From G963665495 sp963677785 (GTDB lineage: Bacteria > Desulfobacterota > Desulfovibrionia > Desulfovibrionales > Desulfovibrionaceae): DNA of 64,000 nt. How positions within the stretch are numbered: position 1 is the stretch's first letter; each line of letters starts with the position of its first letter. Below the pieces are notes generated by a model that was given only the letters and a program-made list of their open reading frames with translations, did not search any database and was not told the DNA's origin. Location: positions 372,001 through 436,000 of the forward strand of contig CAXXDH010000003.1 of assembly GCA_963677785.2 (NCBI GenBank), read 5' to 3'. The translations under genes and the position numbers were made by a program. Positions 25,168 to 33,518 of the stretch are shown one piece after another.

Positions 25168-26136
25168 ATGCTAAACGTTTTAAAATATCTCGTGGCTGTC
25201 AGCCTGTGCTGCCTGATGCTGTCTTTTTTTTTCAAAGACCGCCTTCCCGACGTTTCCGAGATACAACCGGACCTGTTGCAAAATCCGGAACAAACACCCA
25301 GTGAATCCTCTCCTTTTACCCTGCCCTACGATGACAAAATATACACTATTTATCCTTTGTACGACTACGAACTGCACGGCATGATCGTTTCGCAACACGA
25401 TAGCCGCAGCTGGCTTGACTGGGCGCATCAAGACTGGGACGAATACCTGAACGTCAAGGATATCTGTGTTCTCTGGGGAAACAATTTTAAAGGAAACCTG
25501 CACCAGCGGCTGCACTACGACAGTGGTGATTTTACCTGTTTCATCAAAGGAAATAATGAGGACTGGCAACTCTTTGACAAAACAAGTATCTCCAACAATC
25601 ATCTGCTTTCCAGCAATCCTGAGCTCAGCAATTCTATAGAAAGCGCGAACATAGGCGACCAATTCGTATTGCGTGGAAAGCTCGTACAATACAAGAACAA
25701 CAAAGGTTTTTCGCGCAGTACGAGCACATCGCGCGATGATATTGGTGATGGCGCCTGTGAAACAATCTATGTTGAACAGTTCAAATTTCTCGAACGTGCC
25801 AACCCATTCTGGCACAAGCTTTTTGCTTTTTCCGGAACTACAACGGCAATTTTTTTCCTGCTTTGGCTGCTGTTGTCGCTATGGTCCCTGTTTATGCCGA
25901 AATCATTAGACCCCGCGTACTATCTGGCACAAGGGGACAGCATGGCGGCAAAAGGAAAATTTCGCAATGCCATCAAGCATTACGACAAAGCCCTGCAGCT
26001 CGATCCCTTTCTCAGCAGCGGTTATCGCGAGAGGGGATTATGCTGGGAAGCACTGGGCCAATTTGAAAAAGCAGCGAGCGATTACCATACCGCAGACAGG
26101 CTGGAACTGGAGCAACAACCTGAAACTTTTCTATAA
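25168..26136 (+). CDS. Membrane protein with large extracytoplasmic domain and C-terminal TPR
   Basis: About 322 residues from ATG 25168 (GGGG upstream); an in-frame ATG at 25153 is the alternative. An N-terminal hydrophobic segment is followed by ~200 residues outside the membrane, a second segment (FFLLWLLLSLWSLFM) and a cytoplasmic tail with two TPR units (PAYYLAQGDSMAAKGKFRNA, then SGYRERGLCWEALGQFEKAA). The outer region (GDQFVLRGKLVQYKN, DWQLFDKTSISNNHL) looks like a variant of domains seen in uncharacterised exported proteins. No enzyme motif; probably an adaptor or assembly factor. Confidence 0.65.
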   Translation: MLNVLKYLVAVSLCCLMLSFFFKDRLPDVSEIQPDLLQNPEQTPSESSPFTLPYDDKIYTIYPLYDYELHGMIVSQHDSRSWLDWAHQDWDEYLNVKDICVLWGNNFKGNLHQRLHYDSGDFTCFIKGNNEDWQLFDKTSISNNHLLSSNPELSNSIESANIGDQFVLRGKLVQYKNNKGFSRSTSTSRDDIGDGACETIYVEQFKFLERANPFWHKLFAFSGTTTAIFFLLWLLLSLWSLFMPKSLDPAYYLAQGDSMAAKGKFRNAIKHYDKALQLDPFLSSGYRERGLCWEALGQFEKAASDYHTADRLELEQQPETFL

Positions 26137-26318
26137 TATATCAGCATTGCATATTTTTTAAAATAAAACACCTTCGCTTCACGCTACGTGCGCCCCACCA
26201 GAAACGGACGTATCCGTCATCCCGATCATAATAATTGATTCGTGTTTGATTTTCAGGTAATTATAATCAGTCACCCCAAACGTAATGCGCAAAACTCTCA
26301 CAAGGAGCAGGCAACGGC

Positions 26319-27278
26319 ATGAAGGTCCATTTCTGGGGCACACGAGGTTCCATCCCCGCTGCTTTGCGCGCCGAATACATCAGGGCCAAGATCAAAAAAG
26401 CCTTGAAACAGGCCATTGAATCGGGCCTCCAGGACCTGTCCGAGGTGGAAGCATTCGTCGACAACGATCTCCCCTTCACTGTCAACGGAACGTACGGAAC
26501 CAATACCTCCTGCGTGGAATTCCGGCCTGGCTCCGAAGATTTTTTCGTTTGTGACGCGGGTACGGGCATCAAGGAATTCGGCGAATACGCGCTCCAGTCC
26601 AGAGATCCCTTTCTGGGCGCCACCTATCATCTATTCATCTCGCATCTGCATTGGGACCATATCCAGGGGTTTCCGTTTTTTGCCCCCGCCTATCTGCCCA
26701 ACAATACGATCCTCATATACAGTGCGCACGATGAAACGGAACAAACGTTCAGAGCCCAACATTCACCGCCCACCTTTCCGCTGGATTTCAAAAACCTCGG
26801 CGCGGAGATCAAGTTCGTCAAACTCGAACCGGACAGGGATTACCGTATCACCGACGTCAACGTACGGCTCATCAAACAACTGCACCCGGGCGGATCTTAC
26901 GGATTCCGCTTCGAATCCGGGTGCAAAAAGCTGGTCTATTCCACGGACAGCGAACATAAACTCGATGTCCGTTCTCCCGGCAGCCCGTATCTGGATTTTT
27001 GCCATAACAGCGATCTGCTGATTTTCGACGCACAATACGGTTTCGCCGAATCCCAGACACTCAAAGAAAACTGGGGCCATTCCAGCAATATTCTCGGCGT
27101 GGAACTGGCCAAAGACGCGGGAGTCAACCACCTCTGCCTGTTCCATCACGAGCCTTCGCTCAACGACCAGGAACTCGACGAATTCTACCAGCAGACCCTG
27201 AACTACGAGCGCGTCTACCAGCCCCATATCCCCCTGCAAGTGACCATGTCCTACGACGGGCTGGAAGTGGAACTCTGA
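26319..27278 (+). CDS. MBL-fold metallohydrolase
   Basis: 319 residues. The metallo-beta-lactamase signature is SHLHWDHIQGFPFF (HxHxDH); other ligands are in KQLHPGGSYGFR, YSTDSEH, LIFDAQY and the late LFHHEP. The N-terminus MKVHFWGTRGSIP and GTNTSCVEF resemble the cyclic-phosphodiesterase/RNase Z-like subgroup often fused to signalling domains in proteobacteria. A hydrolase of a phosphodiester or cyclic nucleotide is likely, but the substrate cannot be named. It is transcribed alone and converges on mutM. Confidence 0.85.
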   Translation: MKVHFWGTRGSIPAALRAEYIRAKIKKALKQAIESGLQDLSEVEAFVDNDLPFTVNGTYGTNTSCVEFRPGSEDFFVCDAGTGIKEFGEYALQSRDPFLGATYHLFISHLHWDHIQGFPFFAPAYLPNNTILIYSAHDETEQTFRAQHSPPTFPLDFKNLGAEIKFVKLEPDRDYRITDVNVRLIKQLHPGGSYGFRFESGCKKLVYSTDSEHKLDVRSPGSPYLDFCHNSDLLIFDAQYGFAESQTLKENWGHSSNILGVELAKDAGVNHLCLFHHEPSLNDQELDEFYQQTLNYERVYQPHIPLQVTMSYDGLEVEL

Positions 27279-27409
27279 ATCCACGACACACCGGCAGTTT
27301 TTTTCACCTGCCTGCAACAGAAACAAAAAACAGACGAGCGCAAACCGGCAGAAGTCTCAAGACATTTGCGGAGATTGCCGGGAATGGATCAAGGGAGGCA
27401 AACAGACGG

Positions 27410-28267
27410 TTATTTCTGGCAAACAGGACAGAACACGGACGTCCGGCCGGCCACTTTTTCCGTGACCAGCCTGCGGCCGCAGCGCAGGCAGTACTTACCG
27501 CTCCGGCCGTAGACCTGGAAACGGTTCTGGAACGCGCCCACATTGCCCCGGGCGTCGCGATAGTCGCTGAAGGAACTGCCGCAGGCCGCTATGGCCTCCC
27601 GCAGGACCTCCTGCAGCTCCCTGTGCAGTCCGGCCAGGCGCGCGTCGCTGATGTCCGCGGCCCGGGCGTCCGGGCGAATTCCCGCGCGAAACAGGGATTC
27701 GTCCGCGTAGATGTTGCCGATGCCCGCAATGGTCTTCTGGTCCAGCAGCAAGGCCTTGATTCGGGCTTTTTTGCCCGCAAAGAGCCGGATGAACGCGTCT
27801 TTGTCCAGTTCCAGGGGCTCAGGGCCGAGCGCGGCCAGAAAAGGCATCCGCCGCAGGTCGGCTTCGTCCGCGTACAGGCAGCACGAGCCGAACTTGCGGA
27901 CGTCGTGAAAAAAGACCCGGTCCAGTCCGGACTGTCCGTCCTCTTTTGCTTCTTGTGATTCCAGCTCGAAAATCAGATGCGTATGCTTGTCCGGCTTCGC
28001 GCCCGGATCCGGCAGATAGAAGCGTCCCGTCATCCGCAGGTGCACGGCCAGGGTGCCGCCTTCCTGCAGATCCACCAGCAGCAGCTTGCCCCGCCGCCGG
28101 ATGCCGCCCACGGTCCGGCCCTCAAGCGAGCAGCAGAACCCATCGCCGCCGCCTTCATACGAGCCCAGGGCCCGGGGCTCGCGGACGCAGACCTTGCGGA
28201 TACGTCTGCCGACCAGGGTTTCGCGCAAGCCCCTGGCAATGGTCTCGACTTCCGGAAGCTCAGGCAA
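27410..28267 (-). CDS. mutM: Formamidopyrimidine-DNA glycosylase
   Basis: 285 residues from TTG 28267, selected because the mature enzyme must begin PELPEVE with the catalytic N-terminal proline; AAGGA is suitably placed. Other features: E of PELPEVET, the internal catalytic Lys region (AVHLRMTGRF), the H2TH segment (KTIAGIGNIYADESLFRAGI) and the C-terminal zinc finger YCLRCGRRL...FCPVCQK. It excises 8-oxoguanine and formamidopyrimidines and nicks the strand. It starts four bases after the stop of the ChaN-PDZ gene, as the last gene of an operon. Confidence 0.95.
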   Translation of the reverse strand: MPELPEVETIARGLRETLVGRRIRKVCVREPRALGSYEGGGDGFCCSLEGRTVGGIRRRGKLLLVDLQEGGTLAVHLRMTGRFYLPDPGAKPDKHTHLIFELESQEAKEDGQSGLDRVFFHDVRKFGSCCLYADEADLRRMPFLAALGPEPLELDKDAFIRLFAGKKARIKALLLDQKTIAGIGNIYADESLFRAGIRPDARAADISDARLAGLHRELQEVLREAIAACGSSFSDYRDARGNVGAFQNRFQVYGRSGKYCLRCGRRLVTEKVAGRTSVFCPVCQK

Positions 28268-28271
28268 GGTC

Positions 28272-29549
28272 TCAGTCCTTGGTTTCCTGCTTTGTACGCA
28301 CTTTGATACGCCAGATGGGCAGCTCAATGGGAATGCGCTTGCCGTCGCGCAACACTGTGAACAACAGGGGCTGGTCGTTTTTCCTGGCCCGCATGGCCGC
28401 GCTGTGCAGGTCGGTCATGGACTTCACGGGTTCGCCCAGCATTTCCACCACCAGGTCCTGCTTGCGGAATCCGGCCTTGTCGGCCACGGACCCCGGCTTG
28501 ATCCCTGTGATCAGCGCGCCTTTGGGTTCGGAGTTCCAGGAAAAGGTAAAGCCGTAGCGGCTGCCGTGGGATTCGGCGCATTGAAACACCAGGTCGGCAA
28601 AACCGGGTTTGGGAAACGGACCGCCGCGCCAGGGGGCCACCAGCAGAATCCGGGCGCCCGGGTCCAGCAGACGCAAACGCCTGGCAACGCCCCAGCCGTT
28701 TTCCACATGTCCCGAACCCGCCAGCAGAACCACTTGAGCACCTGTCCGGCGGCGTACGTCCACCAGGCCCTGGGCCATTTTCGTATCCCAGAGCGACTGG
28801 ATCTTCAAAAAATGTTCCAATGGATTGGACCGTATCGGCCGTACGGACGGCATGGATTGTTTCTTTTTCGCGCGCATCCGGGCCAGCATGGCGCTGTGCT
28901 GGACGAATTCCTTGGCCAGGGCCGTCCGCTGCTCCTCGCCGGGCAAAATGACCGGGTCGGGCAGATAGGCCCGCTCGGCCTCACTGAGCGCTTTGTTTCC
29001 GCCGCGGCTGTATTTGCGTACGACTCCGGGAGGCGCGTTCACGCCGTAAAATGGCAGGCCCGCGGCATAGGCGCGGATAAATACGGGCGCGTACAACGTA
29101 TAGGGATGTCCCCAAAGCCGGGGCCAGTCCAGTTCCCGCTCCAAGCGCCGGGAAAAGGCCGTTGCCGACAGGGAATGGTCCGCATTGAATTTGTCCAGCA
29201 CGGGCTGGAGGTCTTCCCCGACCATTTCCAGGGCCAGGGCAGGACGGCGACCGGCCTTGACCAGCGCATCTATGACAGCGGCCTGGGCCAGATGATCGCA
29301 GGCAACCGTATGCCCTTCGCCGATCAAGATATAGTCAACACCCTGGGCCAGCGCTGGAAGCGCCTCGTACGGAACAGGCTCCAGGCCTTGCGAAGCCGGG
29401 GCGTACAATACGGGCGGCTTGGTCATGGCATCGGATACGGACCTTGCGTCGGGGGCGGCGTCCGCAGGAAGCCTGTGCTGGGCCGCGCAGCCCCAGGACA
29501 ATAAAAGCAAAAGGCCGCTCAACAGCAGCCGAGCGGCCCGTAGGTTCAT
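28272..29549 (-). CDS. Lipoprotein with ChaN (DUF399) and PDZ domains
   Basis: 425 residues from ATG 29549 (GGTGGG upstream). A lipoprotein signal peptide ends in LSWGC (lipobox Cys about residue 23). The ChaN-like domain (about 65-335) has DYILIGEGHTVACDHLAQAA, ALALEMV and VVLLAGSGHVENGWG; ChaN proteins bind haem or take part in iron acquisition. The C-terminal PDZ domain (about 340-415, GALITGIKPGSVADKAGF) would bind partner peptides. Envelope-anchored, precise role unknown. It lies one base after the PaaK-like gene stop and four before mutM. Confidence 0.85.
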   Translation of the reverse strand: MNLRAARLLLSGLLLLLSWGCAAQHRLPADAAPDARSVSDAMTKPPVLYAPASQGLEPVPYEALPALAQGVDYILIGEGHTVACDHLAQAAVIDALVKAGRRPALALEMVGEDLQPVLDKFNADHSLSATAFSRRLERELDWPRLWGHPYTLYAPVFIRAYAAGLPFYGVNAPPGVVRKYSRGGNKALSEAERAYLPDPVILPGEEQRTALAKEFVQHSAMLARMRAKKKQSMPSVRPIRSNPLEHFLKIQSLWDTKMAQGLVDVRRRTGAQVVLLAGSGHVENGWGVARRLRLLDPGARILLVAPWRGGPFPKPGFADLVFQCAESHGSRYGFTFSWNSEPKGALITGIKPGSVADKAGFRKQDLVVEMLGEPVKSMTDLHSAAMRARKNDQPLLFTVLRDGKRIPIELPIWRIKVRTKQETKD

Positions 29550-29550
29550 C

Positions 29551-30816
29551 TTAATCCCACCTGCGCTTGTCTTCGATGGGCCGAATCTGCGGCGGCAGCG
29601 TTCCGGGTTCGAGCACCTGCAGCACGGGCCGCAGCTTGATCTTGTCGCGGAACTGGTGCAGCAGCTCGTCTTCGCGCTTAAAATTGGCCGCTTCCACGTT
29701 GAGCACCATTTCGTCGATGCCTCCCGGATTGGTGACTTCGATCTGCCAGCGCTTGATTTCCTCAAACGAGGCCATGACCTGCTCAACCTGGTGCGGATAG
29801 ACGAACATGCCCTTGATGCGGGCGGTGGTGTCCACGCGGCCGACAATATTGCCCAGGCGCGGGCTGGTGCGTCCGCAGGCGCAGGGTTCGCGATCGATAA
29901 AGGAAAGGTCGCCCGTGGCCAGGCGGATGAGCGGATAGGTCTTGTTGAAGGCCGTGACCACAATTTCGCCCACCTCGCCGTCCTTGAGCGGAATGCCCGT
30001 GTCCGGATGGCAGATTTCCACATAGGCGCGGTTGGCCACATGCAGGCCGTTCTTGTGGTAACATTCGTAACCGATGCAGCCCACGTCGGCCGTACCGTAT
30101 CCCTGGCGCATGATCAGATCGAACTTTTTCTCCAGGGTGGAACGCAGTTTTTCGGAAAATTTTTCACCCGTGACAAAGGCCACTTCAATATACATGTCGC
30201 GCCGCAGGTTCAGTCCGGATTCCTCGGCCTTCTGCGCCAGGTGCATCAGATAGCTGGGCGTACCCACGTATCCGGTGACCCTGAGCTTCTGCATGATTTC
30301 CAGCTGGGTGGTGGTATCGCCCGGACCGGCGGGAATCACTGCGCAGTTCAGATTGCGCAGCGGCTCTTCAAACATCAAACCGGCGGGAGCCATATGATAG
30401 GAAAAAGTGATCTGGGCCAGATCCCCGGAGCGGAAGCCCGCCGAATAAAAGCCTTCTGTCCAGCCCCAGTAATCGTCGTTGCGGTCTTCGGGATCGAAAA
30501 TGGGCCCAGGCGAGCGAAAGATACGCTTCAATTCGCCGAGGTCCTTGGTCAGTAATCCGCCCAGTCTGGGTCCGATGGATTGCAAAAAAATGAGTTCTTT
30601 TTTCTTGAGAATGGGAATATGCTTGATATCATTCAGCGTCTTGAACTTTTCCACTTGAAACTGTGCTCTGTCAAAACGCTTTTTTACATCTTCAGAATAT
30701 CTGTAAGCGTATTGCAGCAGCTCCTTCAACTGAATCAGATAAAATTGTCTGCGCTCGCTCTCATCGAGCACTTCGCGCCTGCTGTAAATACCTTCAGTGC
30801 GGTCCTTGCGGGTCAT
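29551..30816 (-). CDS. Phenylacetate-CoA ligase-like AMP-forming enzyme (PaaK family)
   Basis: 421 residues. Adenylate-forming fold without the usual STGTTG loop: here the segment is IFRSPGPIFDPEDR, an atypical P-loop. Later motifs are standard: RQGYGTADVGCIGYECYHKN, GEVGEIVVTAFNKTYPLIRL-ATGDLS, CACGRTSPRLGNIVGRVD and the C-terminal GMFVYPHQVE. PaaK/F390-synthetase-like proteins activate aryl or other acids as acyl-adenylates, often with CoA. Desulfovibrios carry several such genes; substrate unknown. First gene of an operon with the ChaN-PDZ lipoprotein and mutM. Confidence 0.85.
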   Translation of the reverse strand: MTRKDRTEGIYSRREVLDESERRQFYLIQLKELLQYAYRYSEDVKKRFDRAQFQVEKFKTLNDIKHIPILKKKELIFLQSIGPRLGGLLTKDLGELKRIFRSPGPIFDPEDRNDDYWGWTEGFYSAGFRSGDLAQITFSYHMAPAGLMFEEPLRNLNCAVIPAGPGDTTTQLEIMQKLRVTGYVGTPSYLMHLAQKAEESGLNLRRDMYIEVAFVTGEKFSEKLRSTLEKKFDLIMRQGYGTADVGCIGYECYHKNGLHVANRAYVEICHPDTGIPLKDGEVGEIVVTAFNKTYPLIRLATGDLSFIDREPCACGRTSPRLGNIVGRVDTTARIKGMFVYPHQVEQVMASFEEIKRWQIEVTNPGGIDEMVLNVEAANFKREDELLHQFRDKIKLRPVLQVLEPGTLPPQIRPIEDKRRWD

Positions 30817-30948
30817 CGCTAGCTCCTGACTTGAAATTACCGGCTAAGTTTCCTAAACTAAACAATTTAAACCAGCCGAACAAAAAACGCAAGAGCTTTT
30901 TTCGATTCCCTGTGATTTCAACTTGTTAACAAATAAAAAAAAAGAGCA

Positions 30949-32511
30949 TTACCGAGCATCGGACAAGGAGCATACCTGCTCTTCCGGATGGTAGGGCCGG
31001 GGGCCGTCCTGGATGCGACACCCTGAAAGCGCAGCGATACGCCGGATCATACCTTGATACAGGGGGCCATGGATGGGCAGCAGTCCGTACCAGTAGGCCA
31101 GACCCGCAACTCCCTTGGGAAGAAAGCGGGCAATGAGCAGCAGGCGGCAGCTTTGGTCGTCCAGCGGATCTATCTGAAATTGAAACACGGCCTGGCCCGG
31201 CATTTTCATCTCCGCCAAAAGCACCAGCTTGTGTCCGGGCTCCAGTTCCAGCACCCTCCAGAAATCCAGCGCATCCCCCACCCGCAGGTCCTCGGGATCC
31301 CGGCGGCCGCGCTGCAGCCCGGCTCCGCCGACGAGCCGGTCCATAAAACCGCGTATGCGCCAGAGAATCATGGCGTAAAACCAGCCGTTTTTACCCCCCA
31401 TACGCAGCAGGTTTTTCCACACCGGACCGGGCGGACAGGAAAGTTCGGCCTGGTAGCTGCAGTTCAGAATCGTTCCTCCGGCGTAGTCCGCATCCCCGCA
31501 GGCCAGCCATTCGGGCGGCCGCAGTTCTCCGGCGTCGGCCCAGCAGGCGTTCAGGCTCTGTTTCATGGTTTCCCGGATGGAGGTCCGTATGGCCTGGCGT
31601 ACGTGCAGCAACTCCTGCGGGATTATTTCCCTGATCCGGTTGTCCTTGCAGACCACTTCGTTACGCAAGCCTTCAGCCAGCGGACGCGCCAGACTGGCGG
31701 GAACCGGCGTCACCAGATGAATCCAGTAGGAGCTCAGGCGTGGCGTCAGCAGCGGCAAGGGAATGATCCACCGCCTGGGCAGCCTTTTTTCTTCGGCGTA
31801 AAGCTGAAACAGCCGGCCGTAGGTCAGAATATCCGGTCCGCCGATGTCGTAGCTCTGCCCGGTGGTGGCCTGCTGTTCGAGACAGCCGATCAGGTAGCCC
31901 AGGACGTTGCTCACGGCTATAGGCTGGCACCGGGTGTCGACCCAGCGCGGGGTCAGCATCACGGGCAAGCGTTCCACCAGATAGCGCATGATCTCAAAAG
32001 ACGCGCTTCCGGCCCCGAGAATCATGGCCGCATTCAAGCAGGTCACGGGCACCCTGCCCCGTGCCAGAATGGCGCCTGTTTCGTGACGCGAGCGCAGATG
32101 GCGGCTCAATCCGCCGCTATCTGTACCCAACCCGCCGAGATAAATGATCCGCTCCACCCTGGCAGCAGCGGCGGCGTTGGCCATGTTGGCGGCCAGATAT
32201 TTGTCACGGTCGGCGAAATCCTTACCCGCGGCCTGCATGGAGTGCACCAGGTAATAGACCGTATCGCACCCCGTGAGCGCTTCCTTGAGCGCGTGGAAAT
32301 CACCGGCATCGGCAACGGCTATCTGCATGCGGGGATGGGCGGCAAAGCTTCGGCAGCCCAGTTTGCGCCCGGAGCGGCCAATGGCCCGGACCGTGTAGCC
32401 GCGCTCCAGAAGCATGGGAGCCAGACGTCCGCCGATATACCCGGTGGCGCCGATTATGCCGACGATGCCGCCGTTGTTCCTTATGCTGTCCGGAGGTGCT
32501 GCCTGCTGCAT
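30949..32511 (-). CDS. NAD(P)-binding SDR-type protein with C-terminal DUF2867
   Basis: 520 residues. The N-terminal extended-SDR/NmrA-like Rossmann domain (about 15-300) begins with IVGIIGATGYIGGRLAPMLL and shows ERIIYLGGLG and a DIGGPDILTYGRLF segment. The C-terminal DUF2867 domain (about 330-500) includes LRMGGKNGWFYAMILWRIRG and GDALDFWRVLELEPGHKLVL. This fusion is widespread and uncharacterised; it resembles nucleoside-diphosphate-sugar epimerase/NADH-binding proteins. It begins three bases after the stop of the DUF523-DUF1722 gene, so the two are cotranscribed. Confidence 0.85.
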   Translation of the reverse strand: MQQAAPPDSIRNNGGIVGIIGATGYIGGRLAPMLLERGYTVRAIGRSGRKLGCRSFAAHPRMQIAVADAGDFHALKEALTGCDTVYYLVHSMQAAGKDFADRDKYLAANMANAAAAARVERIIYLGGLGTDSGGLSRHLRSRHETGAILARGRVPVTCLNAAMILGAGSASFEIMRYLVERLPVMLTPRWVDTRCQPIAVSNVLGYLIGCLEQQATTGQSYDIGGPDILTYGRLFQLYAEEKRLPRRWIIPLPLLTPRLSSYWIHLVTPVPASLARPLAEGLRNEVVCKDNRIREIIPQELLHVRQAIRTSIRETMKQSLNACWADAGELRPPEWLACGDADYAGGTILNCSYQAELSCPPGPVWKNLLRMGGKNGWFYAMILWRIRGFMDRLVGGAGLQRGRRDPEDLRVGDALDFWRVLELEPGHKLVLLAEMKMPGQAVFQFQIDPLDDQSCRLLLIARFLPKGVAGLAYWYGLLPIHGPLYQGMIRRIAALSGCRIQDGPRPYHPEEQVCSLSDAR

Positions 32512-32514
32512 GGC

Positions 32515-33483
32515 TCAGACGTGGTTCCGCAAGGCCAGTTCTGCCGGATGCGGATTCAGGTAGTATTGTTCCTTGAGGTAGGGCTGGTCGTATTTGCGTA
32601 CGTAGTGGTTCAAAAGCGTCACCGGCACAACCAGGGGCACGTAATGGCGCGCGTAGTTGCCGATGACTTCCAGCAGTTCCTGCTTTTCATCCGCGCTGAG
32701 CAGTTTTTTGAAATAGCCCATGGCGTGCTGCAGCACGTTGACGTGCTTTTTCGTGGTGGCCTGGGTGGCCAGAGCTTTCGCCAGCAAAGGCAGATAGGCG
32801 TCCCAGGCCGGTTCCGGTCCGGTTTCGCCGCTTTGAGCCACCAGCTTGCCGGTTTCGCGGTAAAGCTGCGGACTGTGGGCCATGAACAACAGCTTGTGGC
32901 GCGTATGAAACGAAATCAGATTGGCGGAGTTCACACCCTGGGCCTTTGCGTCACGAAAGCGCTTCATGGTGAACACCCGTTCGATGAAATTTTCGCGTAT
33001 TTTTGGATCGTGCAGTCGCCCTTCGTCCTCCACCGGCAGCCAGGGGAAACGCTCCATGAACATGGCCGCCCAGATTCCCACGCCCGAGTGACGGACCTTG
33101 CCGTCCGTGCCGTGGACCTTGATCCGGGCCATGCCGCTGCTTGGGGATTTGCTCTTAAAGATATAGCCGCAGAGGTCCCGATTCTCCAGCTCCTGCAGCC
33201 TGCCTCGGCCCCAGGACTGCATCTGGTCCGTATAGTCGGTCTTGCTGTGATGGGTTATCAACCTGGGTGCGGACACGTCTCCTTCCAGACGCAGAGCCTC
33301 GCGCGGGATGGTCATGCCGCATTCGACTTCCGGACAGACGCCGACGTATTCGATCCACTTTCCCAAGGTATCCGTCAGAAAGCGGTCCTGCTTTTGCCCG
33401 CCGTCATAACGGACTTTTTCTCCCAACAAACAACGGCTGACGCCGAGGCGGATTTTGTCTTCAGACGCAATGTTACCGGACAT
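32515..33483 (-). CDS. DUF523-DUF1722 protein (YbgA/TudS-like)
   Basis: 322 residues. The DUF523 part (about 10-160) has SRCLLGEKVRYDGG, VCPEVECGM and RDLCGYIFKSKSPSSG. DUF523 includes the [4Fe-4S] thiouracil desulfidase TudS, and the cysteines at these positions could bind such a cluster, although the usual Cys near the last motif is Ser here (SPSSG). DUF1722 (about 195-310) is the YbgA domain often beside photolyase genes. Probable role in sulfur removal or nucleoside/DNA-damage metabolism (inference). First gene of a two-gene operon. Confidence 0.85.
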   Translation of the reverse strand: MSGNIASEDKIRLGVSRCLLGEKVRYDGGQKQDRFLTDTLGKWIEYVGVCPEVECGMTIPREALRLEGDVSAPRLITHHSKTDYTDQMQSWGRGRLQELENRDLCGYIFKSKSPSSGMARIKVHGTDGKVRHSGVGIWAAMFMERFPWLPVEDEGRLHDPKIRENFIERVFTMKRFRDAKAQGVNSANLISFHTRHKLLFMAHSPQLYRETGKLVAQSGETGPEPAWDAYLPLLAKALATQATTKKHVNVLQHAMGYFKKLLSADEKQELLEVIGNYARHYVPLVVPVTLLNHYVRKYDQPYLKEQYYLNPHPAELALRNHV

Positions 33484-33518
33484 AGTGTTACTTAATTAAT
33501 TCCCTGAGTTATGCGGCG

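Noticed and set aside
31054..33495. 813-codon + strand open frame opposite the SDR-DUF2867 and DUF523 genes
   Set aside because: It spans two clearly coding minus-strand genes in a GC-rich region; the product shows no domain and is rich in shadow-type residues.
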